DNA of 39,256 nucleotides from an uncultured bacterium (GTDB lineage Bacteria; Bacillota_I; Bacilli_A; RF39; UBA660): NCBI GenBank assembly GCA_959020415.1, contig CAUERX010000011.1, forward strand, positions 1 through 39,256, read 5' to 3'. The position numbers and the translations under genes were made by a program. Shown here piece after piece: positions 7,727 through 15,346 of this stretch (positions are counted from its first letter, which is position 1; every line of letters begins with the position of its first letter). A model generated the notes under the pieces. It did not search any database. It saw nothing but the letters and a program-made list of their open reading frames with translations, and was not told the DNA's origin.

Positions 7727-8146
7727 TTACTTTTCTTCTAGGACCTTTTCCATACCCCACCATGAAAGTAAAACACATTTTTTTCTATTAGGTTGTTTAT
7801 AAGTATCATCATAAACAACTGCACCATCAAGAATTTCAGCATCATACGCCTTTTCATCGATCATATTTAAAAAATTACTCAAAATGACTTTAGCTTCCTC
7901 TATAGTTTTACCAACTAAAGTTTCCACCATAATTGAAGAAGAACTAATACACATTGCACAAGCCTCTCCATCAAATCTAATATCTTTAATAATACCATCC
8001 TCTAATTTAACCTGTAAATTAACCTCATCTATACAACTTTCATTGTTCATGTTAACCGTTATATAACTATCATCATCAATTAATCCTTTATTTTTAGGAT
8101 TTTGATAATGTTCTAAAATTATACTTCTCTTTAGATTTCTATCCAT
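7727..8146 (-). CDS. sufU: Fe-S cluster assembly/sulfur relay protein SufU
   Basis: A 139-aa zinc-containing SufU, which takes sulfur from the SufS persulfide for Fe-S assembly in Bacillota. The key residues are present: Cys38 and Asp40 in SCID, Cys63 in GEACAMC and Cys124 in PNRKKCVLLSW. The usual CGD motif reads CID here, and there is an extra Cys66. The ATG at 8146 follows GGGAGGGG; the upstream TTG is within that site. It is the first gene of a unit with the GGDEF gene. sufS is not in the window. Confidence 0.9.
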   Translation of the reverse strand: MDRNLKRSIILEHYQNPKNKGLIDDDSYITVNMNNESCIDEVNLQVKLEDGIIKDIRFDGEACAMCISSSSIMVETLVGKTIEEAKVILSNFLNMIDEKAYDAEILDGAVVYDDTYKQPNRKKCVLLSWWGMEKVLEEK

Positions 8147-8204
8147 TTTTTCCCCTCCCAATATCTAATAACAAAATTATAACGCTTATTACACTATAAA
8201 GCAA

Positions 8205-8225
8205 GAAAAAAGCACTTAAGTGCTT
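8205..8225 (-). terminator. Terminator of spoVS
   Basis: A 16-nt perfect palindrome (AAGCACTTAAGTGCTT) overlapping the spoVS stop and followed by T on the minus strand. Confidence 0.75.
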
Positions 8226-8484
8226 ATCTAGATTCAACGATTAATTTAATGGCTGTTCTTTCCTCGCCATCGATAACAATATCAGTAAATGCTGGTATAC
8301 AAATTAGATTTTTACCACTTGGTGCAACAAAACCACGCGCAATTGCTACCGCTTTAATCGCTTGATTTAAAGCTCCAGCCCCTATCGCCTGAATTTCTAC
8401 AGTCCCTTTTTCTCTAAATACGTTCGCAAGTGCCCCAGCAACTGAATTAGGGTTAGACTTCGCCCTTACTTTTAGTGTTTCCAT
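8224..8484 (-). CDS. spoVS: Stage V sporulation protein S
   Basis: An 86-aa SpoVS, the exact length of the family, an Alba-like fold protein needed for spore coat assembly and engulfment in Bacillus. Conserved stretches are LKVRAKSNPNSVAGALANV, AIGAGALNQAIKAVAIARGF and GEERTAIKLIVESR. AAAGGAGG precedes the ATG. It is monocistronic. SpoVS also occurs in non-sporulating relatives, so it shows Bacillota ancestry but does not prove spore formation. Confidence 0.95.
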   Translation of the reverse strand: METLKVRAKSNPNSVAGALANVFREKGTVEIQAIGAGALNQAIKAVAIARGFVAPSGKNLICIPAFTDIVIDGEERTAIKLIVESR

Positions 8485-8605
8485 TATTATTTCCTCCTTT
8501 ATTTTTTATAGTTAATTATATGTAGGAAATATCACTTTTAGAATAAAATCATAATCTATAGAAATTTTAAAAATCAAAGTGTATAATAAAACTAAAGGTG
8601 ATATT

Positions 8606-8974
8606 ATGAATGAAAATACAATAAATAATACTTTATATAAATTATCTAAATCAAATTTTAGAAGTAGATTTATCCTAAAAGACAAAGATTTAAAATACAT
8701 AAAAGATAAAGGATTAGAAACAATTGAAAGTCATGCTTATGATTTTATTAATAAAAGATTAGCGCCGAAAGAAATACCTAACGATGGAAAACAAACCCCA
8801 ATGAAAGGGCACCCAGTATTCATTGCCCAGCACGCAACAGCAACATGCTGCCGCAGTTGCTTATACAAGTGGCACAAAATAAAACCAAATAAAGAATTAA
8901 CTCCAAACGAACAAAAATATATAGTTACTATTATCATGAAATGGATTGAATTGCAAATTAATAAAAATAATTAA
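8606..8974 (+). CDS. DUF4186 family protein
   Basis: A 122-aa protein that fits DUF4186, a family of unknown function. The hallmark block NDGKQTPMKGHPVF (about 59-72) is followed by AQHATATCCRSCLYKWH with His76, Cys81, Cys82, Cys85 and His90, which look like a metal site. It is divergent from spoVS. An in-frame ATG at 8579 lies upstream of the promoter-like TATAAT; the start at 8606 has AGGTGA upstream. Monocistronic. Confidence 0.8.
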   Translation: MNENTINNTLYKLSKSNFRSRFILKDKDLKYIKDKGLETIESHAYDFINKRLAPKEIPNDGKQTPMKGHPVFIAQHATATCCRSCLYKWHKIKPNKELTPNEQKYIVTIIMKWIELQINKNN

Positions 8975-9039
8975 TTTTTCAGTTATAAAAAGGGAAATAG
9001 ACTTTTGACCTCGTATAATTAATAATAAGGAGGTGAAAA

Positions 9040-9819
9040 ATGCCATTCAACAAAGAAATAAATGGATTTCAAAATGAAAGCGAATTTGTCACTTATTTAA
9101 ACAATCGCAAAGTCAAAAGGTTAAATCCTCTTTTTCAAGATTTAATAACTACTTTATATAGTAATCTAACGGGCGAAGAAATAATAACTTGTAAACTAAA
9201 TTCAAACCTGCAAAAAGCTGATATCTATATTACAATTAACGATATAACAAAAGGAATTAGTATCAAAAAAGGTGTTAAAAATTCTGTACATATTGAACCA
9301 ATTAACGATTTTATAAAATTTCTAAAAAGTAATCAAATAAAAGAAGATATAATTGAAGAAATATTAAAATATCATTATGGTGATGGAACGACAAACGGCA
9401 CTGGAAAAAAACGCATAAGCTCTGAAGAATACAAAAAACTCCACCAAGATAACCTAGACAATATAAACAAATATTTTAATCAAGAAGACATTATTAAAGC
9501 CGCAGTCAATCGTTTTGTACTAGTTGGAAACAACAATAATAATTCAATTGATGCCCTAATTTATGGAGTTATCGATGATTTTATCTGGATTACTAAAGAA
9601 GAAATCACAAAAATAGTTTTAAGTAACAAGGACATAAAAAAAACAGGACTCGCTTTTGGATCACTATTTTATCAACCGATGAATAGATGTCTAAGCTATA
9701 ATCCAAAATATGAATATTCAAGAAACTACATTCAAATAAAATGGTATCATTTATCAGATGATATCATTGAAATTATGTCTATGAGAAATAACCATCTAAT
9801 AAATGATAATGAAACATAA
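9040..9819 (+). CDS. Hypothetical protein, possible PD-(D/E)XK nuclease fold
   Basis: A 259-aa protein I cannot assign with confidence. AGGAGGTG precedes the ATG. Residues 58-78 read QKADIYITINDITKGISIKKG: a conserved Asp followed by a strand ending in x-x-K, the arrangement of the PD-(D/E)XK nuclease core (Asp61, then Ser75-Ile-Lys77). Polar low-complexity Asn runs occur at 164-168. The stop lies 2 bases before the predicted element boundary at 9822, so the element would have inserted immediately behind this gene without damaging it. A restriction-type or repair nuclease is possible but not shown. Confidence 0.55.
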   Translation: MPFNKEINGFQNESEFVTYLNNRKVKRLNPLFQDLITTLYSNLTGEEIITCKLNSNLQKADIYITINDITKGISIKKGVKNSVHIEPINDFIKFLKSNQIKEDIIEEILKYHYGDGTTNGTGKKRISSEEYKKLHQDNLDNINKYFNQEDIIKAAVNRFVLVGNNNNNSIDALIYGVIDDFIWITKEEITKIVLSNKDIKKTGLAFGSLFYQPMNRCLSYNPKYEYSRNYIQIKWYHLSDDIIEIMSMRNNHLINDNET

Positions 9820-9821
9820 AA

Positions 9822-9849
9822 CTGGAATTCTACCACTACACCCGCAAAT
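9822..9849 (-). repeat. Inverted partial copy of the tRNA-Gly 5' half (predicted left end)
   Basis: Its reverse complement matches tRNA-Gly and flank at 9917-9949 except for a 5-base deletion in the D loop (9931-9935). It forms one arm of a large inverted repeat with the tRNA gene. Its missing continuation is found at 16873-16892. Confidence 0.85.
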
Positions 9850-9872
9850 CATAAAAAAGTATGAAAATTTTA

Positions 9873-9901
9873 TTGACAAAATTCATATACTTAAGTATAA
9901 T
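9873..9901 (+). promoter_or_regulatory. Consensus promoter of tRNA-Gly
   Basis: TTGACA (9873-9878) and TATAAT (9896-9901) with a 17-base spacer: a perfect sigma-A promoter, 19 bases before the tRNA. Confidence 0.9.
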
Positions 9902-9920
9902 TATAAGTGCCTACTAATTT

Positions 9921-9994
<74 letters not shown>

Positions 9995-10005
9995 TTGAGA
10001 GAATT

Positions 10006-10030
10006 ACTCACACCTCGTGTGAGTTTTATT
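10006..10030 (+). terminator. Terminator of tRNA-Gly
   Basis: ACTCACAC / GTGTGAGT perfect stem with a 3-nt loop, followed by TTTTATTTT. Confidence 0.85.
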
Positions 10031-10040
10031 TTATAAAAAT

Positions 10041-10072
10041 ATCCTATATCACTCGTTGATATGGGATTTTTT
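10041..10072 (+). terminator. Hairpin with U-tract in front of the 95-aa gene
   Basis: An 11-bp stem (10041-10051 with 10057-10067, one T-G pair, 5-nt loop) followed by TTTTTT. It ends only about 10 bases before the Shine-Dalgarno of the next gene, so it could be a leader attenuator as well as a second terminator for the tRNA. Confidence 0.75.
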
Positions 10073-10097
10073 CATGTTGGAAAGGAGGTTTACTTAA

Positions 10098-10385
10098 ATG
10101 AAAATAACCATAGAACAATTAGAATTTCCTTTATGTGTGAAAGAAAAGATTACCAAAATACCTAAAATATCAAAACTACATTTAGAATTTATAAATGGTA
10201 AAAATATTCATTTTGATAAAACTAACCTTTCTATTCATGAACCACATAAAATAATTATTAGTAATAATCTATCTTGTTTAATTCTGCTTATCTTTAAGAA
10301 TGATAATAATATTTATATAAAAGATAGCTTAGATACTATTACTATAAAGAGACTAGAAACATTAGTTTTACAAATGATTTCGTAA
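10098..10385 (+). CDS. Hypothetical protein of the mobile element
   Basis: A 95-aa protein with no family I recognise. It is soluble, rich in Ile, Lys and Asn, with alternating hydrophobic segments (SCLILLIFKNDNNIYI) suggesting a small beta-rich fold. AAAGGAGG precedes the ATG. It is preceded by a hairpin with U-tract and followed by an inverted repeat upstream of the recombinase gene. Its position next to the recombinase suggests a role in element maintenance, but nothing in the sequence shows this. Confidence 0.6.
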   Translation: MKITIEQLEFPLCVKEKITKIPKISKLHLEFINGKNIHFDKTNLSIHEPHKIIISNNLSCLILLIFKNDNNIYIKDSLDTITIKRLETLVLQMIS

Positions 10386-10428
10386 TTGCCTTGCCATTTA
10401 CGTTCCTATAAAAATGTGATAAAATGGT

Positions 10429-10459
10429 AATATACGGAAATTATATATAACCGTATATT
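10429..10459. promoter_or_regulatory. Inverted repeat upstream of the recombinase
   Basis: AATATACGG (10429-10437) and CCGTATATT (10451-10459) form a perfect 9-bp inverted repeat with a 13-base spacer. It lies upstream of the leader of the serine recombinase and is a candidate operator. No regulator gene is evident in the element. Confidence 0.5.
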
Positions 10460-10482
10460 TTAAATATTTTGGAGTTCTTTAC

Positions 10483-10509
10483 ACAAGGGAAATTCTCTCT
10501 TGTTTTTTT
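10483..10509 (+). terminator. Leader terminator/attenuator of the recombinase gene
   Basis: ACAAGGGA pairs with TCTCTTGT (one G-T pair, 5-nt loop) followed by seven T. The block after it, GTCGTTCAAAAAGAAAGGAG, is nearly the same as that after the hairpin at 13790, and contains the Shine-Dalgarno of the recombinase. Confidence 0.7.
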
Positions 10510-10538
10510 GTCGTTCAAAAAGAAAGGAGAAGAAAAAA

Positions 10539-12272
10539 ATGAGCGAAAAGAAGAACTTTATTGTCGGACTTTATCCTCGTGTATCTACAGAAGATCAATC
10601 TAGGTATGGACATAGTTTAGATGAACAAGAAGAAAGCATGAAAAAACTATGTGATTTTAAAGGTTATAGAATTTATAAGATTTATCGTGAAGAAGGTGTT
10701 TCTGCTAAAAGTATGGATAGACCTAAGTTTCAAGAGATGATTAATGATTTAAAAAGTGGCAAAATAAATAAAATCATTGTCTATAAACTAGATAGACTTA
10801 CTCGTTCTATCCAAGACTTAGAAAGCATTTGTAAATTAATTGAAGAAACAGATACTAGTTTAGAAAGCGTGTCAGAAGAAATTAATACCGATACTGCAAC
10901 AGGGAAATTCTTTATTAGAATGACTACAATACTTGCCCAACTAGAAATTGAAAGAACTAGTGAAAGAACAAAATTCGGTTTGACTGGTGCAGCGAAAAAA
11001 GGACATTTTAGTGGTAAAGCTCCTATTGGTTACAGAAAAGTTAATAAAGAATTAGTGATTGATGATATTGAAAGTGAAGTTGTAAAGGATATATTTAAAT
11101 CCTATCTTAATGGCTTATCAGTTTGTACTATTACAAAAAAATTAAATAATAAAAATGCTCTTAATCGACATTGGAGAACAACAACGATTGACAGAATGCT
11201 TTCTAATTATATTTATGCAGGAGATTATCAACACCGAAAAAGAATTAAAGATGAAGAAACAATATTACTTGAAGATGTATGCCCTGCCATTATTAATAAA
11301 GATGATTTTAAATTAGTCCAAAAACAAAAAGAAAAGAATTTAAAAAACTATACTAGGAAACACACTTATGTATATATGCAGAAAATAGTTTGTTCTAAAT
11401 GTAAGAAAATCATGGGTGGCTCTTCTACTACTTCCAAAAATAAACCCACTCAAATCTACTATAGGTGTAATTGTTGTAATACTAGAATTAATGAAAAGAA
11501 AATTGAAGAACCTTTAATGCTATTTTTAAACGATATGTTAGATTATTACTTGCTTATAGATAATAACTTTAAATCATTTTTTAACGAAGATATTACTGTT
11601 GAAATAGAAAGATATAACAAAATAGTAAAAGAATTAAATAACAAACTAAAAAGAATTAAAAAAGCCTATGTTAATAGTGTTATTGAATTAGATGAATTTA
11701 AAGATGAAGAAATTAGTATTAAAAGACAGATTGAAGAAACTGAACTTAAACTAAATAATTTAAAACAAGCGAATAAGAATATTAATAATAAAAAAGAATT
11801 AAAACTATATACTAATCTATTTCAATTAGAAAAATTAAAGTATAAATCTTATTATGTCAGAAAAAATGGACTGTGGAACAAACTTAGCAAAGAACAAAAA
11901 TCAGAGTTAATCAAAAAATATATTGATTCCATTGAAATAGAAAAAGTAAAAGATGAGATTATCATTAAGAAAATTAATATCAATAAAAAAGAAATTGAAA
12001 ACATTGGTTATATGTTTAGAAACGATTGTTTTGATATGGTAGTTAATATTAATGAAAAAGATATTATTCTATCAAATGAGAAAACAAAAGAAGATATTAA
12101 TAAATATATTTTCTCACTAAGTAAATATTATAAAATAAATTCTATAACCATTGATAAAGAAAAACTTGATATTAATAACTTATCTAGTAATTCAGTTTTA
12201 CAAGTTATACCCAATAAAAAGCAAAGTAAATTCGATAAAGGTAAGTATACTTTGCTTCAAATAAATACTTAG
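10539..12272 (+). CDS. Large serine recombinase (integrase/transposase, TnpX type)
   Basis: A 577-aa recombinase that cuts and joins DNA through a covalent serine link to move the element. The resolvase domain begins GLYPRVSTEDQ with the nucleophile at Ser16 and continues with YREEGVSAKSMDRPKF and YKLDRLTRS, whose arginines serve catalysis. The recombinase domain follows (KAPIGYRKVN), then a zinc ribbon with Cys285, Cys288, Cys310 and Cys313, then a long Lys/Asn-rich coiled-coil region. AAAGGAG lies upstream of the ATG at 10539. An earlier in-frame ATG at 10500 falls inside the leader hairpin and is rejected. Confidence 0.95.
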   Translation: MSEKKNFIVGLYPRVSTEDQSRYGHSLDEQEESMKKLCDFKGYRIYKIYREEGVSAKSMDRPKFQEMINDLKSGKINKIIVYKLDRLTRSIQDLESICKLIEETDTSLESVSEEINTDTATGKFFIRMTTILAQLEIERTSERTKFGLTGAAKKGHFSGKAPIGYRKVNKELVIDDIESEVVKDIFKSYLNGLSVCTITKKLNNKNALNRHWRTTTIDRMLSNYIYAGDYQHRKRIKDEETILLEDVCPAIINKDDFKLVQKQKEKNLKNYTRKHTYVYMQKIVCSKCKKIMGGSSTTSKNKPTQIYYRCNCCNTRINEKKIEEPLMLFLNDMLDYYLLIDNNFKSFFNEDITVEIERYNKIVKELNNKLKRIKKAYVNSVIELDEFKDEEISIKRQIEETELKLNNLKQANKNINNKKELKLYTNLFQLEKLKYKSYYVRKNGLWNKLSKEQKSELIKKYIDSIEIEKVKDEIIIKKININKKEIENIGYMFRNDCFDMVVNINEKDIILSNEKTKEDINKYIFSLSKYYKINSITIDKEKLDINNLSSNSVLQVIPNKKQSKFDKGKYTLLQINT

Positions 12273-12306
12273 GTATGGTAAAATAAGATTAAAGTGAGGT
12301 GTAATA

Positions 12307-13776
12307 ATGCAAGAAACAATCAGTACTATTATAAAGCAAAATTCACAATTATTTGGCGATAATCCTCAAATAAAAAAAATTAATGTTGGATTCACTAATA
12401 CTATATTTGTAGTAAATGATTTATATATTATTAAAATTTGTACTAATGAGGATAATGAAAATAATTTTAAAAATGAAATTAATTTCTATAAAGAAAACAT
12501 AGGAAATAATCTTTTCCCAAAACTATATGTTTCTGATATTAGCAAAAAAAATGTACCTTATTGTTATGAAATAATTGAAAAAATAGATGGAATTTCTTTA
12601 TATAATGTTTGGCATACTTTTTCTGATGATGAAAGAGAAAATATCATTAAACAGCTATGTGAGGCAATGAAAAGTATTCATTCAAACAAATCTAAAGGAC
12701 AAAATTTTGATTGGAATAATTATTTACAAAATCAATTTACGGAACTATATTCTAAAACAAAAACACTAAATGTTTTTACAGAACAAGAGCAAAAATTAAT
12801 AGAATATGCTTTTTCTAAATTTTCAAAATATTTAAAAAAAGAAGAAGAATTAGTTTTAGTTCATAATGATTTACATTTTGATAATATGTTTTATAAAGAT
12901 GGAAAAATAAAAATTATAGATTTCGAAAGATCAATGTATGCTCCAAAAGATTTTGAGTTAGATATTCTATATAGAATGATTAGAAAGCCTTGGAAATTTG
13001 CTAGTGAAGAAACAGAACAATACACAAATTCAAGTGATTATACTAATATCAAATTATATATTGAAAAATATTATCCAGAGTTAGTAAATGTAGAGTTTTT
13101 ACCACAAAGACTAGCTATTTATGACATGATTTATTATTTAAGACAGCTTATTAATTATCCAAATTCAAAGGAATTAAAAAATGATGTTATATCAGCTGCT
13201 AAAATTGTAAGTCTAAAGGATGAATTAAATTTTGAAGATATTGAAAATGATACTCAATTAATGGATTTTATGAATATGAATATTGAATATGGTTGGGTTG
13301 ATAAATATGGTGTAAAACATTTAAATAATTTAAAAGGTTTTAGAGAAAATTATAGGACAATGTCTATTAAAGAAATATTAGAAACAGGTCTTGGTACTTG
13401 TATAGAACAAGCAAAATTAATTAAATACTTTTTTGATAAAATAGGTTTAGAAAATAAACTTTATTGTCATAGAGGCTATGAAACTGAAGAAAATTTTGAT
13501 AAAGAAGTAAGAATGCACTGCTTTGTATTGTTTAACTATAATGATAATTGGTATCATTTTGAACATTCTAATAGACCTAAAAGAGGAATCCATAAATATG
13601 ATAGTGTAAATAATGCAATTAAGGAAATTACAAGTGGTTTTGAAGAACATAATGATATTAGAATCTTAACTGAAATTCCTAATATGCCTACTGGCTTATC
13701 ATTTAAAGAATTTAATCAATATGTAAATCAATTTGATGCTGTTTATCTTGAAGAACATAATAACAAAATAAAGTAA
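12307..13776 (+). CDS. Fusion: aminoglycoside-phosphotransferase-like kinase + transglutaminase-like domain
   Basis: A 489-aa two-domain protein. Residues 1-300 are an APH-type kinase: Lys43 in IIKIC, the catalytic loop HNDLHFDN (186-193) and the metal-binding IIDFER (Asp205). Residues 340-440 carry a papain/transglutaminase-like triad: Cys365 in GTCIEQA, His404 in MHCFVLF and Glu419 in WYHFEH. Both active sites look complete. AGTGAGGTG precedes the ATG and the gene follows the recombinase by 34 bases. It could be an antibiotic- or metabolite-modifying enzyme, a toxin-like effector or a defence protein. The substrate of either domain is unknown. Confidence 0.8.
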   Translation: MQETISTIIKQNSQLFGDNPQIKKINVGFTNTIFVVNDLYIIKICTNEDNENNFKNEINFYKENIGNNLFPKLYVSDISKKNVPYCYEIIEKIDGISLYNVWHTFSDDERENIIKQLCEAMKSIHSNKSKGQNFDWNNYLQNQFTELYSKTKTLNVFTEQEQKLIEYAFSKFSKYLKKEEELVLVHNDLHFDNMFYKDGKIKIIDFERSMYAPKDFELDILYRMIRKPWKFASEETEQYTNSSDYTNIKLYIEKYYPELVNVEFLPQRLAIYDMIYYLRQLINYPNSKELKNDVISAAKIVSLKDELNFEDIENDTQLMDFMNMNIEYGWVDKYGVKHLNNLKGFRENYRTMSIKEILETGLGTCIEQAKLIKYFFDKIGLENKLYCHRGYETEENFDKEVRMHCFVLFNYNDNWYHFEHSNRPKRGIHKYDSVNNAIKEITSGFEEHNDIRILTEIPNMPTGLSFKEFNQYVNQFDAVYLEEHNNKIK

Positions 13777-13789
13777 GTATAAATAAATT

Positions 13790-13812
13790 GAGCAAGAAAT
13801 TGCTCTTTTTTT
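13790..13812 (+). terminator. Terminator after the kinase fusion / leader hairpin of the mob unit
   Basis: GAGCAA / TTGCTC perfect stem, GAAA loop, then seven T, followed by a GTTGTCCAAAAAGAAAGGAG block. Stem, U-tract and trailing block mirror the recombinase leader at 10483. Confidence 0.8.
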
Positions 13813-13832
13813 GTTGTCCAAAAAGAAAGGAG

Positions 13833-14012
13833 ATGAACTTTATTAACTACTTTTTTGAAGTAGTATTACCACAAATTCTTGACTATTTTGAAAGAAATAA
13901 TGAGCAAGTTACTAATTATTTTCTATTAGAAATATTAAACAATGATAAAAAATATCAAGAACAAATTAAAAGAATTTTAGAAACAAATAAACAAAATAAG
14001 AAAGGAGAATAA
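13833..14012 (+). CDS. Small protein upstream of the relaxase
   Basis: A protein of about 59 aa with no recognised family: an amphipathic, mostly helical sequence (NFINYFFEVVLPQILDYFER) and a Lys/Asn-rich tail. The start is uncertain. A TTG at 13788 falls in the leader hairpin. The ATG at 13833 sits directly against the AAAGGAG (13826-13832) with no spacing. An ATT at 13842 has ideal spacing. It ends 3 bases before the relaxase start, so the two are translated together, and an accessory role in mobilisation is plausible. Confidence 0.55.
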   Translation: MNFINYFFEVVLPQILDYFERNNEQVTNYFLLEILNNDKKYQEQIKRILETNKQNKKGE

Positions 14013-14015
14013 AAT

Positions 14016-15251
14016 TTGAGTTATGCTATATTTAGAAGTAAAGGTATTAAAACTTTAAATGATTTATCACAAATTGGTTCTCATAATCAACGAACAAAAG
14101 ATTATTATAAATCTAATCCAGATATTAGAATCGAAGATTCTAAAAATAATATTGAATTAATTAGTTGTGATAAAAAGTATATAAATAAATTTTATGAAAT
14201 TACAAAAGATTATCAAAAAGAGTTTAATGATAGAATGAAAACAATCAGATCTGATAGAAAAAAATCATTTTATGAGTTTGTAAATAATTCTAAAGGTGTT
14301 GTTGCTGATGAAATGATTTTTACTAGCGATGAAGAGTTCTTTAAGAATATGAGCCACGAAGATATGATGAAATGGGCAAATGAAAGTATAAATTTTGTCA
14401 TAGAAGATTTAGGTTATAAGAAAGAACAAATTCTTCATGCTACTTTGCACTTAGATGAAAAAACACCTCATATTCATCTAGTAGTAATTCCACTTGTTAA
14501 AAAGTTTGATAAAAGATGTAATAAAGAAATATACTCTATTTCTAAAAGAGCATATATTAAAGACAAAACACATTTAAGCAAATTACAAGATAAATATTAT
14601 GAAAGATTAATTAATAATGGTTTTAAATTAGAACGTGGTGAAAAGAATACTGGTATTAAAAATATCGAAACAAAGCAATTTAAAAGTTTTACTAAGTATG
14701 TTGATAGAGTTGCTTTTAGAGAACAAAAAGAGTTTCAAAAAGCATCAAACGATATTAAAAGAACACTATCAAAGGCTAAAAGAAAATTTAATTCTGCTAA
14801 AGTAATTCTTGATGGAGAAGAATATAATATTTTATTAGATTATTTTGATATGTATAGTGAGAATGTAAAAAAGCAAATAAGAAATGAATCACTTTATCAT
14901 AATTTATCTAAGTATATTACTACCTATAGTCAATTAGAAACCAAGTATAAAAATTTAGATATTGACCACAATTACTTGCAACAAGATTATATAAATCTAA
15001 AAGAATTATATAGTAATTTAAGAAAGTTTATATACGAAATTTTTCAAAAACTTAAATCATTTTTTAGAGAATTATTGTTATCAAAAAACAATAATCAAAA
15101 AGAAGAAATCATTGATATATTGAAAGATTGTTATGACAATAAAATCTATGATTCGATAGATATTAAAGATATAACAAAAGATACTAACATCCAAATCGTC
15201 AATGATAATCAAACTAAATCATTAGAAAAAGACTACGATATTTTTAAATAG
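14016..15251 (+). CDS. MobV-family relaxase (Pre/Mob)
   Basis: A 411-aa relaxase of the Pre/Mob (MobV) class, which nicks the transfer origin and leads the strand into a recipient using another element's conjugation machinery. The N-terminus MSYAIFRSKGIKTLNDL and the metal/nicking motif HLDEKTPHIHL (His145, Asp147, Glu148, His152, His154) are typical. The C-terminal third is a coiled coil. The start is TTG with AAAGGAG upstream. No coupling protein or mating-pair genes are present, so the element is mobilizable, not self-transmissible. TnpZ of Tn4451 is of the same family. Confidence 0.92.
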   Translation: MSYAIFRSKGIKTLNDLSQIGSHNQRTKDYYKSNPDIRIEDSKNNIELISCDKKYINKFYEITKDYQKEFNDRMKTIRSDRKKSFYEFVNNSKGVVADEMIFTSDEEFFKNMSHEDMMKWANESINFVIEDLGYKKEQILHATLHLDEKTPHIHLVVIPLVKKFDKRCNKEIYSISKRAYIKDKTHLSKLQDKYYERLINNGFKLERGEKNTGIKNIETKQFKSFTKYVDRVAFREQKEFQKASNDIKRTLSKAKRKFNSAKVILDGEEYNILLDYFDMYSENVKKQIRNESLYHNLSKYITTYSQLETKYKNLDIDHNYLQQDYINLKELYSNLRKFIYEIFQKLKSFFRELLLSKNNNQKEEIIDILKDCYDNKIYDSIDIKDITKDTNIQIVNDNQTKSLEKDYDIFK

Positions 15252-15316
15252 TCGTAGTCGTTAGATACTAAATTTTGACAATTTAGAAACACACTTGCAA
15301 ATTGACATAATCAATT
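15231..15316. other. Candidate oriT: three successive inverted repeats
   Basis: GACTACGA / TCGTAGTC (15231-15238 and 15252-15259), CTAAATT / AATTTAG (15268-15286) and AATTGA / TCAATT (15300-15316) follow each other across and beyond the relaxase stop. No T run makes any of them a good terminator. Clustered short inverted repeats beside a relaxase gene are typical of transfer origins, though MobV sites usually lie upstream of mob. Confidence 0.4.
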
Positions 15317-15346
15317 AGCGTGCATAATAGTTTATACAATATAATA

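Noticed and set aside
7608..7802. Open frame opposite the GGDEF and sufU genes
   Set aside because: Hydrophobic antisense shadow, no start signals.
13788..13832. TTG start extending the small protein upstream of the relaxase
   Set aside because: The extension is the sequence of the terminator hairpin and its T run.
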